Positions 4,939-6,999 of a DNA stretch of 6,999 bases are shown here, in pieces (within the stretch, counting starts at the first letter, position 1; every line of letters starts with the position of its first letter). The notes below the pieces were generated by a model. That model was given only the letters and a program-made list of their open reading frames with translations, was not told the DNA's origin and searched no databases. This DNA is from Spirochaetaceae bacterium. GTDB lineage: Bacteria > Spirochaetota > Spirochaetia > Treponematales > Breznakiellaceae. Where the stretch lies: contig JAIRMO010000085.1 in NCBI GenBank assembly GCA_031258625.1, positions 1 through 6,999 on the forward strand. Reading direction: 5' to 3'. The translations under genes and the position numbers were made by a program.

Positions 4939-6999
4939 TTAGAAAGGCCGGTCGGCTAAATACTTGTACTCTTTCCAGGTCCGGTCCACCTGGGCCTTGG
5001 CTTTGGCCAGGAGGGCGCCGGCCCGTTCCGGCGCGGCGGCCTTGAGGCTCTTAAACCGGACTTCCTTGTACATAAAGTCCTCAAGGGTCGTGGTCGCCTC
5101 TTTGGAATCAAGCTGGAAGGGATTTTTCCCCTGATCCTTGAGCCGGGGGTCGTAACGGTACAGGGGCCAGAGGCCCGAGGTAACCGCCGTCTTCTGCTGC
5201 TCCAGACCCCGGCTCATGTCGATGCCGTGGTTGATACAGTGGGAGTAGGCGATGATGATCGAAGGCCCGTCATAACTCTCCGCTTCCCGGAAGGCCTTGA
5301 TCACCTGGTTCATGTTGGCCCCCATGGATACCTTGGCCACGTACACGTAGCCGTAACTCATGGCCATGGCCCCCAGGTCCTTCTTGGTGATGTCCTTACC
5401 GCCGGCGGCGAACTTGGCGATGGCCCCCACGGGGGTTGCCTTGGACATCTGCCCGCCGGTGTTGGAGTAGACCTCGGTGTCCAGGCAGAGGACGTTCACG
5501 TTCCGGCCCGCGGCCAGCACATGGTCAAGGCCGCCGTAGCCGATGTCATACCCCCAGCCGTCGCCCCCCAGGATCCACACGGAACGTTGGATAAAATGGT
5601 CCGCCAGGGAGAGGAGGTTTTTGGCGATGGGTTTGGTTTCGCCGGCCAGGGCCTGCTTCAACGCGTCCACCAGCTTCCGCTGTTCCTCAATGGCCCCGTC
5701 ATCGGCCTGGGTATTGGCGAGGAGTTTGTCGATGAGGGCAGGCTGGACCCCCGCGGCCTTGGCCTGGACGGCCACTTCCCGGGCGTGTTCCGCCAGCTTA
5801 TCGCTCGTGAGCCGCATCCCCATGCCGAACTCGGCGGCGTCCTCAAAGAGGCTGTTGGACCAGACCGGCCCCCGGCCGTCCGCCCGCCGGGCGTAGGGTG
5901 TGGTGGGGAGGTTCCCGCCGTAAATCGAGGAACAGCCCGTGGCGTTGGCGATCACCGCCCGGTCGCCGAAGAGCTGGGAGAGGATCTTCACATAGGGGGT
6001 TTCCCCGCAGCCGCCGCAGGCGCCGGAGAACTCAAAGAGGGGCCGCTTGTAGGCCAGACCCTTGACCGAGGCAAGGTTCAGCTCCTCCGCGGGAACTTCG
6101 GGCAGCTTGAGGAAGTAATCCCAGGCCGCGGCCTGTTCGGCGTGATAGGCCGGGTCGTCGGCGTAGGACTTCCAGGAAAGGGCCTGGGGTTTGGCGGGAT
6201 CCTTGGACATGGGGCAGATATTAAGACAGACCCCGCATTCCATACAATCCTCGGCGGAGATGATAAGGCAGGTCTTTTTACCATCCACCGGTTTCGGCCG
6301 GATCGCCGCGGTCTTAAAGCCCTTGGGGGCCGCCGCGGTTTCGGCGTCGGTGAGGTTTTTCATGCGGATACAGGCGTGGGAACAAACCGCCGCGCAGTTG
6401 CCGCACTGGATACACACCTCGGGGTTCCACGAGGGCACCCGCTCGGCCACCGCCCGTTTTTCGTACTGGGTGGTGGCGGTGGGGAAGGTCCCGTCCTCGG
6501 GGATCTTGCTCACCGGGAGTTTGTCCCCCTCCTGGACGGACACCGCCCCCAGGGCTTCCCGGACCCAGGGGTCCGCGGCGGTGGCAAAGGGTTTTTTCAT
6601 CCGGAGCTTGCCGTCCGCGGCGGCGGGGTATTTTACCTCCTCCACGGCGGAAAGGGAGGCGTCCACGGTGGCGAAGTTTTTCTGCACCACGTCGGCCCCT
6701 TTTTTACCGTAGGATTTCTCGATAAAGTGCTTCATCTCCGCCACCGCCTGATCATCGGGCAGTACGCCGGAAATTTTGAAGTAGGCGGCCTGCATGACCG
6801 TGTTGATCCGGTTCCCCATGCCGGTTTTCCGGGCGATCTCCGCGGCGTTGATCACGAAAAATTTGAGCTTTTTATCGATGATCCGCTTCTGGGCTTCCAG
6901 GGGGATTTCGTTCCAGACCTCCGCCGCGCCGTAGGGGCTGTTGAGGAGGAAGGTCCCCCCCTCCTTGGCGTTGGCCAGCATATCCAGGGTTTCCATGTA
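4939..6999 (-). CDS. nifJ: Pyruvate:ferredoxin (flavodoxin) oxidoreductase, C-terminal part, cut by the right window edge
   Basis: This enzyme converts pyruvate and CoA to acetyl-CoA and CO2, passing electrons to ferredoxin or flavodoxin in the cytoplasm. About 686 residues are visible; single-chain PFORs usually have about 1,170-1,200, so roughly the first 500 are outside the window and the Met at 6996 is internal. Numbering from that Met, two ferredoxin-type cluster motifs are present: CIQCGNCAAVC (C195, C198, C201, C205) and CMECGVCLNIC (C251, C254, C257, C261). The cysteines expected to hold the cluster next to the thiamine site are C327 and C330 (GACGGCG), C355 (TGCSS) and C587 (SHCINHG). 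The thiamine diphosphate/Mg motif starts at GDGWGYDIGYGG (478-489) and continues to EVYSNTGGQMSKATP (508-522). All key residues are intact. One small oddity is VCSHAC after the first cluster motif, where many relatives have VCPHAA. The region is much more GC-rich than its neighbours, consistent with strong codon selection in a highly expressed gene. Identification is secure from the motifs. Confidence 0.97.
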   Translation of the reverse strand, partial: YMETLDMLANAKEGGTFLLNSPYGAAEVWNEIPLEAQKRIIDKKLKFFVINAAEIARKTGMGNRINTVMQAAYFKISGVLPDDQAVAEMKHFIEKSYGKKGADVVQKNFATVDASLSAVEEVKYPAAADGKLRMKKPFATAADPWVREALGAVSVQEGDKLPVSKIPEDGTFPTATTQYEKRAVAERVPSWNPEVCIQCGNCAAVCSHACIRMKNLTDAETAAAPKGFKTAAIRPKPVDGKKTCLIISAEDCMECGVCLNICPMSKDPAKPQALSWKSYADDPAYHAEQAAAWDYFLKLPEVPAEELNLASVKGLAYKRPLFEFSGACGGCGETPYVKILSQLFGDRAVIANATGCSSIYGGNLPTTPYARRADGRGPVWSNSLFEDAAEFGMGMRLTSDKLAEHAREVAVQAKAAGVQPALIDKLLANTQADDGAIEEQRKLVDALKQALAGETKPIAKNLLSLADHFIQRSVWILGGDGWGYDIGYGGLDHVLAAGRNVNVLCLDTEVYSNTGGQMSKATPVGAIAKFAAGGKDITKKDLGAMAMSYGYVYVAKVSMGANMNQVIKAFREAESYDGPSIIIAYSHCINHGIDMSRGLEQQKTAVTSGLWPLYRYDPRLKDQGKNPFQLDSKEATTTLEDFMYKEVRFKSLKAAAPERAGALLAKAKAQVDRTWKEYKYLADRPF

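Noticed and set aside
6191..6712. A 173-codon open frame on the plus strand opposite nifJ
   Set aside because: It lies wholly within the PFOR coding region. High GC content reduces stop codons on the opposite strand, and the translation shows no domain.
6994..6996. ATG at 6996 as the start of a short PFOR-like gene
   Set aside because: The frame continues upstream (TAC codon at 6999-6997) and the sequence around it matches the interior of full-length PFOR, so this Met is internal.

Overview
The window holds five genes, all on the minus strand, so transcription runs from the right edge to the left. In order they are: the C-terminal part of pyruvate:ferredoxin oxidoreductase (cut by the right edge), a 506-residue helical protein of unknown function, a family GT4 glycosyltransferase, a lipoprotein built like an ABC-transporter sugar-binding protein, and a 126-residue protein I do not recognise. 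The left 240 bases contain no convincing gene.

The protein sequences suggest a spirochaete, most likely a treponeme. This rests on the look of the 506-residue and lipoprotein genes, an anaerobic PFOR, and moderate GC content; it is recall and inference, not a database result. PFOR points to a strict anaerobe or fermenter. Acetogenic or fermentative gut treponemes would fit, but the window cannot settle species.

Region by region (right to left): 6999-4939 is PFOR, very GC-rich and with strong codon preference. A 12-bp perfect hairpin just after its stop (4894-4933) probably ends or attenuates that transcript. 4873-3353 is the unknown 506-residue protein, noticeably AT-richer. A 52-bp gap with two TATAAT boxes and a run of nine T precedes the glycosyltransferase (3300-2023). 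The lipoprotein gene (2003-759) follows after only 19 bp, so these two are probably co-transcribed. After a 134-bp gap comes the small gene 624-244, whose last codons contain a GC-rich hairpin followed by five T. A short imperfect direct repeat (62-119) lies beyond it, and a related motif in the opposite orientation lies upstream of the small gene (682-698).

Functional links are limited. PFOR is central carbon metabolism and appears to be its own unit. The glycosyltransferase and the lipoprotein are the only pair whose spacing argues for a shared transcript; no permease, ATPase or other sugar-pathway gene is visible beside them. I found no RNA gene, CRISPR array, insertion sequence or defence system. 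Most of the window looks like ordinary chromosomal backbone; the items worth a second look are small regulatory structures.
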